A stretch of 7,085 nucleotides of DNA from CAZBWE01 sp964568985 (GCA_964568985.1 CAZMSP010000104.1:1-7085), one strand, 5' to 3'; shown: positions 1 through 5,927, counted from the first letter of the stretch. Notes: generated by a model not told the origin, from the sequence alone. Translations and numbers: made by a program.

Positions 1-250
1 ATATCCCGCCTTCTTCCATCTTTACAGGCCCTGCGAGCATGTGCACCAGTCTTAAAATAGTGCCATCGCGTTCAAATTTGAACGCCCAGTTATTCTTGTC
101 GGCTTGCCAGACACCAACCAGGAAATCAGGGAATTCGTTCTTCTGACCTGCCGATGGTGGTGGATTTGACGTTCTGAGGTTCTGCTGGCCACAGCCAGCA
201 AATAGAAATATTACAAACAGGCAGCTTAAAACTGATAATACTCTTTTCAT
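1..250 (-). CDS. Putative small lipoprotein, 3' end outside the window
   Basis: This gene reads leftwards from an ATG at 250-248 and runs off the window edge after 83 codons, so only its N-terminus is visible. I do not recognise the family. The product starts MKRVLSVLSCLFVIFLFAGC: a basic start, a hydrophobic core and a lipobox-like FAGC, with Cys20 as the likely lipidated residue. A Phe at -3 is less usual than Leu, but the rest fits signal peptidase II. A polar, Pro-rich linker follows (about 21-40), then the start of a folded domain with a GVWQADKNNWAFKFERDG stretch that looks like beta strands. It is probably anchored in a membrane facing the periplasm. The start is supported by GGAG at 260-263, 9 nt upstream. 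A terminator and a candidate promoter lie just upstream, so it is probably transcribed separately from the PEP-CTERM gene. The function is unknown. Confidence 0.75.
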   Translation of the reverse strand, partial: MKRVLSVLSCLFVIFLFAGCGQQNLRTSNPPPSAGQKNEFPDFLVGVWQADKNNWAFKFERDGTILRLVHMLAGPVKMEEGGI

Positions 251-287
251 AGTTTTGTTCTCCAACCAATCGCTAAGCTAAAGTGGT

Positions 288-316
288 ATTTTACAGGCAA
301 AGGTGCCAGTTTGCAA
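288..316 (-). promoter_or_regulatory. Candidate sigma-70 promoter for the lipoprotein gene
   Basis: On the minus strand TTGCAA (311-316) is followed by a 17-nt spacer and TAAAAT (288-293). The -10 matches the consensus at 5 of 6 positions and the -35 at 4 of 6. The predicted start near 281 leaves a leader of about 30 nt that contains the GGAG of the lipoprotein gene. Its place directly behind the terminator of the preceding gene makes an independent promoter sensible. AT-rich DNA gives such matches by chance, so confidence is moderate. Confidence 0.45.
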
Positions 317-317
317 G

Positions 318-353
318 AAAAAAAGAGGCAGGTCAACAAGACCTGCCTCTTTT
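318..353 (-). terminator. Intrinsic terminator of the PEP-CTERM gene
   Basis: A perfect 14-bp inverted repeat (321-334 with 340-353, core AGAGGCAGGTC / GACCTGCCTCT) encloses a 5-nt loop. Read on the minus strand, the stem runs into seven consecutive T (318-324). It lies 33 bp past the stop codon of the PEP-CTERM gene at 386-388. This is a textbook Rho-independent terminator for that gene. The plus strand has only the four T of the stem itself, so it is mainly a minus-strand signal. Confidence 0.9.
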
Positions 354-385
354 ATGAACTACTTCTGTTGGCTCAAGGCCAGCGT

Positions 386-940
386 CTATTTACGACGACG
401 CAGCAAAAGACCTCCAAGACCAAGCAGCAGCATTGATGCCGGCTCAGGAACCTGGTTGATAATTACCGTATCCCATGTGCCAGAAACCACTGCATCATCA
501 TCGAGCATAAACAAACTCACATAGGTCAGGCCGTTCTCAGACTCACAGTGGAACGCAATCCCATCATAGATAGTACCTACGGGGATTGCTTCGCCGAACG
601 TGTATATATAACCCCACACGCCGTTTTCGCCCACGGGCAGCCCTCCAACACCGCCGCCAACAGCATCCTGTTCGATACCAATCACCCAGTCATCATGTGA
701 AATCGCAACGTAGCCGTCTGAGATGATAGCACAATCAGTGTAACAAACCAAGGCCCATTGGCCTTCTCCTTCACCACCTGAGACAATTGGGATATCGGTC
801 CCGATGTCCAGAACGATGGTATCACTCGGACATATTTCTATATAATCAAGGTCGTAATCGCCGTTGATCGAAATCTGCAGTGCTGCGCTGGCAATAGAGG
901 TCAATCCAAGAACCAACACTAAAGCTAACAATTTCTTCAT
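386..940 (-). CDS. PEP-CTERM sorting domain protein
   Basis: This is a 184-residue exported protein. The N-terminus MKKLLALVLVLGLTSIASA is a signal peptide, probably cut after ASA (residue 19). The C-terminus is a PEP-CTERM tail: VPEP (164-167), a short hydrophobic helix with LGLGGL, and a final RRRK. By analogy with the family, the tail directs the protein to the membrane, where an exosortase removes it. The body (about 20-160) is acidic and Gly-rich, with four Cys and likely beta strands. I read it as a cohesin-like beta-sandwich, but only by resemblance to other planctomycete proteins. GTG at 943 is an alternative start, but ATG at 940 sits 6 nt from GGAG (947-950, within GAAAGGAG) while GTG would be only 3 nt away, so ATG is chosen. 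It follows the dockerin-like gene by 124 bp on the same strand and may share its transcript. No exosortase lies in this window. Confidence 0.88.
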   Translation of the reverse strand: MKKLLALVLVLGLTSIASAALQISINGDYDLDYIEICPSDTIVLDIGTDIPIVSGGEGEGQWALVCYTDCAIISDGYVAISHDDWVIGIEQDAVGGGVGGLPVGENGVWGYIYTFGEAIPVGTIYDGIAFHCESENGLTYVSLFMLDDDAVVSGTWDTVIINQVPEPASMLLLGLGGLLLRRRK

Positions 941-1064
941 CACAATCTCCTTTCAAAAATACTCGAATGCTTCATTACATTCGCAATTCCCTACTCCTAT
1001 TAACATTAAACTCTCCTAATTTTAAAGAACTCATCAAAGTCTTACACTTTGTCTCCTGGCAGAC

Positions 1065-1997
1065 TTACGGAGGTGTTGTCCAGAAGTTATATGGACCTGT
1101 TATAATTGGCGCCTCGTCGCATGGCGGCACCCCTGGGTCCTTCACGAAGAAATACGTTCTGAAGATAGTCAGGTCCTTTGACTGGACACGCCACAACGTA
1201 GTCTTTACATGGTTAAGGTCGGCACAGATACCATTTGGTATCGCGGCCAACTCAGGATCCTTCTGGAAAAATGCCGCCCTGAAGATAGTCAGGTCCTTTG
1301 ACTGAACGCGCCATAACGTAGTCTTCTGGCCGTTTATATCACCACGGCACTGGTACTGGTAGCACCAGCAATCAGGTTTACCCCAGTCGTCCCAATCCGA
1401 TTTCTCTTTTGTACCGGCATTACCGCCAATCAAGCAGTCATTCTGCAGGATTACCCAGCAGCCATTCAAAGCTACACTGGGCGTTTCATCGGGGTCTTCC
1501 ATCACTATGCCGCCGCGATAAGTGTCCTCCTCAGCAAGATTCACATAGCACTCTCCGCTGACATTAAAGCTACAGAGCGTACCGCTTTGTGAGGGGGCGT
1601 TATTAGAGTCATTGACATCGTACAGCGAGCCCATCTCGATAACAATACTGGAAGAGCCCAACTGTCCCGGATTATCGGGAGGGGTATTCGGAGCGACCGG
1701 CGTACCGTAATCATTGACATCGCCACTATCGTTGATGTCAATGGTGCCGGGGAATATCCCGTAGCCCTTCAAAGCCACAGTACTCTCACCTTCATGGTTA
1801 GGTGTGAGAATATCAATGGTAACCCCGTCATTGACTTCGACAGCCAAAGCAAACGCCCTCGGCAGATTCCCATCTGTAACATACGTGATGGTAACCTCGT
1901 TCGTATCACCCACCTGCGTAGCTGTGACAGTAACATTTGCTGCCCAGGCTGGTGCTGCAAACAAAAGAACTGCCAGGATTAAACTAACCTTTCTCAT
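1065..1997 (-). CDS. Secreted protein with two dockerin-like repeats
   Basis: This 310-residue protein starts at ATG 1997, not at an in-frame codon at 2039. Only the former has GGAAGG (2005-2010) at 7 nt and directly begins a signal peptide, MRKVSLILAVLLFAAPAWA. Residues 21-180 form a beta-rich, acidic, cohesin-like or carbohydrate-binding-like domain rich in Asp/Asn. A Cys/Trp-rich linker (about 188-217, with a CWC pair at 210-212) leads to two repeats exactly 40 residues apart: GDINGQKTTLWRVQSKDLTI (219-238) and ADLNHVKTTLWRVQSKDLTI (259-278). The GDxNG start and the later DL match a calcium-binding dockerin type I pattern, but the second copy has a weakened first loop. Dockerins normally bind cohesins in extracellular complexes. 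Whether this one does is unknown. The tail has no PEP-CTERM motif. The nearby PEP-CTERM protein is a possible partner, which is inference only. Confidence 0.85.
   Translation of the reverse strand: MRKVSLILAVLLFAAPAWAANVTVTATQVGDTNEVTITYVTDGNLPRAFALAVEVNDGVTIDILTPNHEGESTVALKGYGIFPGTIDINDSGDVNDYGTPVAPNTPPDNPGQLGSSSIVIEMGSLYDVNDSNNAPSQSGTLCSFNVSGECYVNLAEEDTYRGGIVMEDPDETPSVALNGCWVILQNDCLIGGNAGTKEKSDWDDWGKPDCWCYQYQCRGDINGQKTTLWRVQSKDLTIFRAAFFQKDPELAAIPNGICADLNHVKTTLWRVQSKDLTIFRTYFFVKDPGVPPCDEAPIITGPYNFWTTPP
1161..1325 (-). repeat. Near-identical 45-bp direct repeat inside the dockerin-like gene
   Basis: The copies lie at 1161-1205 and 1281-1325, exactly 120 bp apart. They match at 42 of 45 bases, and two of the three differences are synonymous third-position changes. 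Both encode KTTLWRVQSKDLTIF. The DNA flanking each copy has diverged much more, so only the core of each dockerin-like unit is preserved at the nucleotide level. This points to recent duplication or gene conversion of the core. Confidence 0.92.
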
Positions 1998-2077
1998 AGT
2001 ACAACCTTCCTTTCTTTTCCTCTTCGCAGAACCACACACTCTGCACTATCTTGGCTTATACATCCTGCACCAAAACA

Positions 2078-2240
2078 ATTTACCTTTTGGCACGCTCGTT
2101 CAGTTTCTGGTACTTAAACACAAACACTTTAACTGCTGAACTAAGCGCTCCCGGTCAGCAGGAATAACCAGGTAAATAGAACAAACTGTTTTACCCCAGT
2201 TTCCTCCTTTCCCGCCGGTTGGCGAAAATGCGTGCCAAAA
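2078..2240 (-). promoter_or_regulatory. Candidate structured leader RNA of the dockerin-like gene
   Basis: The predicted transcript starts near 2276 and carries about 280 nt before the ATG at 1997. On the minus strand an 11-bp perfect helix closes the element: TTTTGGCACGC (2240-2230) with GCGTGCCAAAA (2095-2085). Inside it, in transcript order, are hairpins CGCC/GGCG (2221-2224 with 2213-2216), AAACTG/CAGTTT (2197-2202 with 2183-2188) and CTGCTGA/TCAGCAG (2155-2161 with 2133-2139). ATTTACC (2177-2171), internal to the closing helix, can pair with GGTAAAT (2084-2078), directly next to its 3' arm, giving a pseudoknot. A competing pair GTGCC (2255-2251) with GGCAC (2236-2232) would break the closing helix. 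A further hairpin (2040-2044 with 2026-2030) lies near the SD. I do not recognise a known riboswitch. Only the 11-bp helix is unlikely by chance. Confidence 0.4.
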
Positions 2241-2282
2241 TACTACTGTAGGCACAGGTTCGTGTTGGTGAAGAATTACTTT

Positions 2283-2312
2283 ATAATAGCACAAACATCC
2301 GGGAAAAGTCAA
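2283..2312 (-). promoter_or_regulatory. Extended -10 sigma-70 promoter for the dockerin-like gene
   Basis: On the minus strand TTGACT (2307-2312) is followed by an 18-nt spacer and TATTAT (2283-2288). The -10 is preceded by TGC, forming an extended -10 element. Both hexamers match the consensus at 5 of 6 positions. The predicted start is near 2276. No other good promoter was seen before the gene at 1997, so a long leader of about 280 nt is implied. Confidence 0.65.
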
Positions 2313-2669
2313 GCAAAATTGCAAAAAATCTCTAAAAATCTCTAAAATTTTTTAAAATCAACCCTGCCTTCATTTGTTTGGTGTCTGTTTACATAAGTAC
2401 GGGTAAAAACAACACTTACAAACTATTCCCTCAAGATACAACAGGAACATACCACGAATTTGCGAGTAAATCAAGGAAAGAGAGGCGGAAGAGAGAAAAA
2501 AAACAAAATTTTGTATGTTAATTTGGGTAGTTCGGTGTCTTAAGCTGTTTTACCGGCAAAACAGAATAATCCAGACACCAACACCCGCTTTTTCCAAAAT
2601 AATTTTTTTTATCGATTTTCCAGTTCATATCATATAGCAATTTTAGCATCTCTTTGTTATTTTCTGTTT
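2313..2669. other. AT-rich non-coding region upstream of the SEDS gene
   Basis: No gene is supported here. It contains two tandem copies of the 10-mer AAAAATCTCT (2324-2343), a 12-bp palindrome ACAAAATTTTGT (2503-2514) that could be an operator, a two-tier hairpin (2534-2579) and an eight-T run (2603-2610). GGTGTCT occurs at 2380-2386 and again as the outer arm of the hairpin. No convincing -35/-10 pair for the plus-strand gene was found, apart from a weak extended -10 directly before its ATG. Confidence 0.6.
2534..2579. repeat. Two-tier inverted repeat upstream of the SEDS gene
   Basis: The outer arms GGTGTCT (2534-2540) and AGACACC (2573-2579) pair over 7 bp. The inner arms CTGTTTT (2545-2551) and AAAACAG (2558-2564) pair over another 7 bp around a 6-nt ACCGGC loop. 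Four nt on the left and eight on the right stay unpaired between the tiers. No T run follows closely, so it is not a normal terminator. It could be a regulator-binding site, a cruciform or part of an untranslated RNA. Confidence 0.55.
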
Positions 2670-3926
2670 ATGTACAACCTTTTGAAAGGCCGACTCATAG
2701 CTGTACGATTATGCCTTCTCGCAGCAACTTTGGCGTTGATTGCAATCGGAATAACAACAATTTATGCGGTCGGCCATCCGGCAGAAGCCAGTCCGGCCAG
2801 CCAAACCGAAGATTTTAGCAACCTGTGGAAAAAACAGCTTATATTCGCCGCGATTGGAGTGATTGGTTTCATAGCAGCTAATATGGTTAACTACCGCCGG
2901 TTCGGAGCGGTAAGCTACTGGATATATGCCGTTGTGCTACTGCTTCTGGGCCTGTTACTGGTCAGCAGGTATGTAATAGAGCTTCCTTTCGTGCCGGAAA
3001 TTAATGGCGCACATAGATGGATTAGATTGAAGATAGCAGGCTGGAATCTTCCCGCTATACAGCCATCGGAAATCTGCAAGCTGGCATATATCCTGGCGTT
3101 GTCATGGTACCTTCGCTACCGCAGTAATTACCGTAACTTTAGAGCCCTGATTGGGCCTTTTGCCCTAACGGTTCTTCCGATGATACTAATTTTGCTCGAA
3201 CCGGACCTCGGTACTGTAATGCTGATGATGCCAATTTTGCTGACCATGTTGTTTATGGCCGGGGCAAAAGTAAAACACCTGGTGATTATATTAATTTTGG
3301 CATTTTTGGTAAGCCCGCTGCTATGGCACAAGATGAGGCCTTACCAGAGAACCAGAATAAGCAGTGTGCTGCTGCAAAACAGCTGGATTCGCAACAAAGC
3401 CGAGCAATACCCGACTCTGGGCAAAATTCTTGTTGGCAGAAAATTCAGCTCAAAGCAATGGAAGAACGACTGGGGCTATCATTTGATTCGCTCAAAACAC
3501 GCGGTTGCCTCCGGCGGAACGAATCACGCGAAAGGATATGGCTTTCGACAAGGACCATTTATCAAATACAATTTTCTTCCTGCAAGGCACAACGACTTCA
3601 TATTCGCTATTATCGCGCACCAATGGGGCGTATGGGGCTGTCTCGGATTGTTAACACTTTTCGTTATTATTATCAGCTGTGGATTGGAAATCGCTGTCAG
3701 CAATACAGACCCGTTCGGCAGATTACTTGCGGTCGGTATAACAGCAATGTTTACAATTCAGGTCATCGTCAATGTCTGTATGACAATGGGCCTGATGCCG
3801 ATTACAGGCCTGACTTTGCCATTAGTAAGCTACGGCGGCTCGAGCCTGCTGGTCAGTATGGCTTCTATAGGATTGTTAAATAATGTGGGGCGGTGCAGAC
3901 CATTTAGCGTGGCGCCAAAAGTGTAA
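2670..3926 (+). CDS. SEDS peptidoglycan glycosyltransferase (RodA/FtsW family)
   Basis: This 418-residue polytopic membrane protein has the length of the family and about ten hydrophobic helices. SEDS proteins polymerise lipid II into glycan strands, usually with a class B penicillin-binding protein. Family motifs appear in order: NGAHRWI (112-118), QPSEICKLA (131-139), EPDLGT (177-182), LPARHNDFIFA (303-313) and GLMPITGLTLPLVSYGGSSLL (374-394). Asp309 aligns with the catalytic Asp of E. coli RodA (Asp262). Unusual points are Ala305 where LPE is common, HQWG where EELG is usual, and an insertion of roughly 25 residues at about 235-265 in the large extracytoplasmic loop. RodA and FtsW cannot be told apart from this sequence, and no PBP2, FtsI or mreC-type partner lies nearby. 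The ATG at 2670 has no Shine-Dalgarno sequence, though the other starts in the window do, so it may be leaderless. murJ follows, which suits a joint role. Confidence 0.93.
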   Translation: MYNLLKGRLIAVRLCLLAATLALIAIGITTIYAVGHPAEASPASQTEDFSNLWKKQLIFAAIGVIGFIAANMVNYRRFGAVSYWIYAVVLLLLGLLLVSRYVIELPFVPEINGAHRWIRLKIAGWNLPAIQPSEICKLAYILALSWYLRYRSNYRNFRALIGPFALTVLPMILILLEPDLGTVMLMMPILLTMLFMAGAKVKHLVIILILAFLVSPLLWHKMRPYQRTRISSVLLQNSWIRNKAEQYPTLGKILVGRKFSSKQWKNDWGYHLIRSKHAVASGGTNHAKGYGFRQGPFIKYNFLPARHNDFIFAIIAHQWGVWGCLGLLTLFVIIISCGLEIAVSNTDPFGRLLAVGITAMFTIQVIVNVCMTMGLMPITGLTLPLVSYGGSSLLVSMASIGLLNNVGRCRPFSVAPKV

Positions 3927-3950
3927 AGTGTCTAAAAACGGAAATATTAG

Positions 3951-4039
3951 AAATCAAATATCAAAATGTAAAATTTAAGGAAGTCATCGCCGCTTTGCGG
4001 CGATTCCACAATTTTGATTTTTAATCTTTGATTTTTGCA
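3951..4039. repeat. Palindromic intergenic repeat between the SEDS gene and murJ
   Basis: A perfect 8-bp GC-rich stem ATCGCCGC (3986-3993) / GCGGCGAT (3997-4004) with a TTT loop sits between two AT-rich arms. The left arm (about 3951-3975) contains AAATCAAATATCAAAAT. The right arm (about 4010-4036) contains ATTTTGATTTTTAATC and TTTGATTT, and is largely its reverse complement with some mismatches. No T run follows the central stem, so it is not a canonical terminator. It looks like an intergenic palindromic repeat unit that could also weaken or modulate read-through into murJ. Copy number elsewhere in the genome cannot be seen here. Confidence 0.55.
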
Positions 4040-4066
4040 TTCTTTTCAGCTTACTTTGAGGAACTA

Positions 4067-5680
4067 ATGATAAAGGGCTTTAGACAAATTGCTTCTCTTA
4101 CGGCGGTCAGCAGGATATTCGGATTCGCGCGGGACATAGCATACAGCCATTTCTTCGGCGCCAGCGCCCTGCTGGATGCGTGGGCCATTGCGTTTAAGAT
4201 TCCCAATCTTGCCAGGAGATTGTTCGGTGAAGGAGCAGCATCGGCTTCATTGATTCCGGTATACAGCGAAGAACTCACAAAAAGACCCGAAGAGGCAAAA
4301 CACCTGATTAATACCGTAGTAACCGTAGTATTTGTGCTGTTGGCAGTGATAGTTTTGATTGGCCAGGGAGCTATTTGGGCCTATTACAAATTCTTCAGCC
4401 CTACCAGCGAGACCAAGCTGATTTTATCCCTGATGTCAATTATGCTGCCCTACATGCTTCTGGTTTGTGTAGTAGCGATATTGGCTGGTACTCTCAATGT
4501 GCACAAACACTTTGCAACACCGGCTGCCGCCCCGATAGTGCTGAACATTTTCATCATCGCAAGTTTACTGCTAACCGGCTGGGCATTTCAAATCAAGCCG
4601 CAACAACAGGTCTTTTTCGTGGCTGTTGCTGTAGTCATTGCCGGGATTATGCAGATTGCGATACAGATTCCGCCGCTTCGTTCCGTCGGTGTTTCTATAA
4701 GGCCGGCGTGGCGGATTCATTCAGATAGCTTTAGAAAAATCATAATCCTGATGGGGCCGATGATATTGGGCCTGACGGTAACGCAGATAAATACCCTGGC
4801 CGACGACCTTATTGCGTGGTGGTTTTCCAGCTCAGCAGAAAAAGGGATGTCTTTCATACTGCTGGGTAAAGAAATAGCATATCCCCTGGCACGTGGCTCA
4901 GTATCACATCTATATTATGCCCAACGGCTATATCAACTGCCGTTAGGCGTGTTTGGAATATCACTGGCTACAGCAATTTTTCCGGTGATGAGCTCCTACG
5001 CAGCAAAGAAAGATTTCACAGGGCTATGCAGGACGGTCTCAAAAGGTCTACGCAGTTCTATCTTTATCGCGATACCTGCGGCCATAGGACTAATAGTGAT
5101 AGCCAGGCCATTAATTTCGCTTGCTTTTGAGCATGGGCAATTCGGCCAGGTCCGTGACGACACTTCATTGGTTGCCTGGACACTGCTATTTTATGCGCTG
5201 GGATTGTGCGGCTATTTTGCCCAGCAGGTTGCCACCCGTGCATTTTACTCGATGCAGGACTCTCATACACCAATGCGAAGCGCAATGATAGCGGTTGGTC
5301 TGAATATTGTTTTGAACCTGACTCTCATCTGGCCCCTGGGAACAGGAGGATTAGCGCTTTCGACAGCAATTTGCTCATATTTGCAGGTTGTGATAATGGT
5401 TGTTATTTTTCATCGGTCTCTGCGAAAGCAAGGATTAAGCTCACATATATTAGAGGGACTGGTCCGGACATTAGTTAAAACAATTGCAGCGACACTATGT
5501 ATGTCAGGCACAATAATAATTGCACTTTGGCTGTCAAAAAACTGGGCTGATATATTCAAATTGCTTCTGATTATTCCTTCGGCGGCAGTCGTGTATCTGC
5601 TATCAGCAAAATTATTACACATTGAGGTACTGTCTTTGGTGACAGGCAGCACAGAGAGAAACAGAAAAAGTAATAATTGA
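4067..5680 (+). CDS. murJ: Lipid II flippase MurJ (MviN family)
   Basis: This 537-residue protein of the MOP superfamily moves lipid II across the inner membrane for peptidoglycan synthesis. The start is ATG 4067, with GAGG at 4058-4061 and 5 nt spacing. An upstream in-frame TTG at 4028 would add 13 residues not expected in the family. The N-terminus has the hallmark SLTAVSRIFGFARD, with Arg16 and Arg22 matching the essential E. coli Arg18 and Arg24. DAW (Asp37) matches Asp39, and NLARRLFGEGA (47-57) carries the Arg52 equivalent. YYAQRLYQLPLGVFGISLAT (283-302) holds Arg286, equivalent to Arg270. Between TM7 and TM8 (about 250-276) there is an insertion of 20-25 residues compared with proteobacterial MurJ; I believe it is common in planctomycetes. 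It lies 140 bp after the SEDS gene and is probably co-transcribed, although the spacer holds a palindromic repeat. No clear terminator follows. Confidence 0.96.
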   Translation: MIKGFRQIASLTAVSRIFGFARDIAYSHFFGASALLDAWAIAFKIPNLARRLFGEGAASASLIPVYSEELTKRPEEAKHLINTVVTVVFVLLAVIVLIGQGAIWAYYKFFSPTSETKLILSLMSIMLPYMLLVCVVAILAGTLNVHKHFATPAAAPIVLNIFIIASLLLTGWAFQIKPQQQVFFVAVAVVIAGIMQIAIQIPPLRSVGVSIRPAWRIHSDSFRKIIILMGPMILGLTVTQINTLADDLIAWWFSSSAEKGMSFILLGKEIAYPLARGSVSHLYYAQRLYQLPLGVFGISLATAIFPVMSSYAAKKDFTGLCRTVSKGLRSSIFIAIPAAIGLIVIARPLISLAFEHGQFGQVRDDTSLVAWTLLFYALGLCGYFAQQVATRAFYSMQDSHTPMRSAMIAVGLNIVLNLTLIWPLGTGGLALSTAICSYLQVVIMVVIFHRSLRKQGLSSHILEGLVRTLVKTIAATLCMSGTIIIALWLSKNWADIFKLLLIIPSAAVVYLLSAKLLHIEVLSLVTGSTERNRKSNN

Positions 5681-5717
5681 TTTGATAACAAAATGCGTTT
5701 TTTATACAATTCAATAC

Positions 5718-5746
5718 TTGACAGCCAAAAGCCAAGGTGATATAAA
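5718..5746 (+). promoter_or_regulatory. Near-consensus sigma-70 promoter before the TPR-like gene
   Basis: TTGACA (5718-5723, a perfect -35) is followed by a 17-nt spacer and TATAAA (5741-5746, 5 of 6 matches to the -10). This is the best promoter in the window. It starts 37 bp after the murJ stop and predicts a start near 5753. The next good start codon is at 6006, so the transcript would carry an untranslated leader of about 250 nt. Confidence 0.75.
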
Positions 5747-5851
5747 AGTTAAGCGCAAAAAAGGGTGGTTAGACGATAAAAAATACGGAACTTCAATTAG
5801 CATTTTATATCTAAAGCAACAGGTAATATCCGCCCGATAATATGTTAAGGC

Positions 5852-5916
5852 CCCCCTGTTTTCTTGCCTGCACCCGTCGGGTAGCCGCAGGCACGGGTGC
5901 GAAAGCAAGAAGGGGG
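5852..5916 (+). repeat. Long imperfect stem-loop 1 in the leader
   Basis: Three helices stack: CCCCC (5852-5856) with GGGGG (5912-5916), TTCTTGC (5861-5867) with GCAAGAA (5905-5911), and GCACCCGT (5870-5877) with ACGGGTGC (5893-5900). The only interruptions are a 4-nt bulge and a small CT/GAAA internal loop. A competing fold inside pairs GCCTGC (5866-5871) with GCAGGC (5887-5892) around ACCCG/CGGGT (5872-5876 with 5878-5882). The GC-rich sequence stands out from the AT-rich surroundings, as palindromic genomic repeat units often do. Confidence 0.7.
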
Positions 5917-5927
5917 ATGTAGTTTTA

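Noticed and set aside
964..983. Hairpin CGAATG/CATTCG followed by TATTTTT on the minus strand, a possible terminator after the dockerin-like gene
   Set aside because: The stem has only 6 bp with an 8-nt loop, and the T tract is interrupted and lies next to the SD of the next gene. It may be part of that leader, but it is too weak to call.
967..1305. Plus-strand ORF of 112 codons antisense to the dockerin-like gene
   Set aside because: It is a shadow of the well-supported minus-strand gene. Its repeated KIVRSFD arises only from the 120-bp-spaced DNA repeat.
2089..2102. TTGGCACG at 2087-2094, suggesting a sigma-54 promoter on the plus strand
   Set aside because: Ten bases after GG the invariant GC of the -12 element is replaced by CA.
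2225..2240. TTGGCACG on the minus strand (2238-2231), suggesting a sigma-54 promoter
   Set aside because: At the required spacing the -12 element reads CG, and GC appears only with 11 nt spacing. A sigma-70-like promoter lies just upstream. The two copies are better explained as arms of one helix.
2250..2275. GGTTCGTGTTGG, a resemblance to a tRNA T arm
   Set aside because: No acceptor stem, anticodon arm or D arm can be formed around it.
2100..2324. Minus-strand ORF of 74 codons in the leader of the dockerin-like gene
   Set aside because: It begins with TTG upstream of the predicted promoter, so it would not be in the transcript. The protein has no recognisable features and the region looks like structured RNA.
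3323..3883. Plus-strand ORF of 186 codons within the SEDS gene in another frame
   Set aside because: The SEDS frame carries all family motifs across this stretch. The alternative product has no recognisable domain.
4028..4066. Upstream TTG start for murJ at 4028
   Set aside because: It adds 13 residues outside the family pattern and lies inside the AT-rich repeat. ATG 4067 has a good SD and the canonical N-terminus.
5711..5908. Minus-strand ORF of 65 codons after murJ
   Set aside because: It overlaps the promoter and stem-loop 1, and its product has no signal peptide, domain or other recognisable feature.
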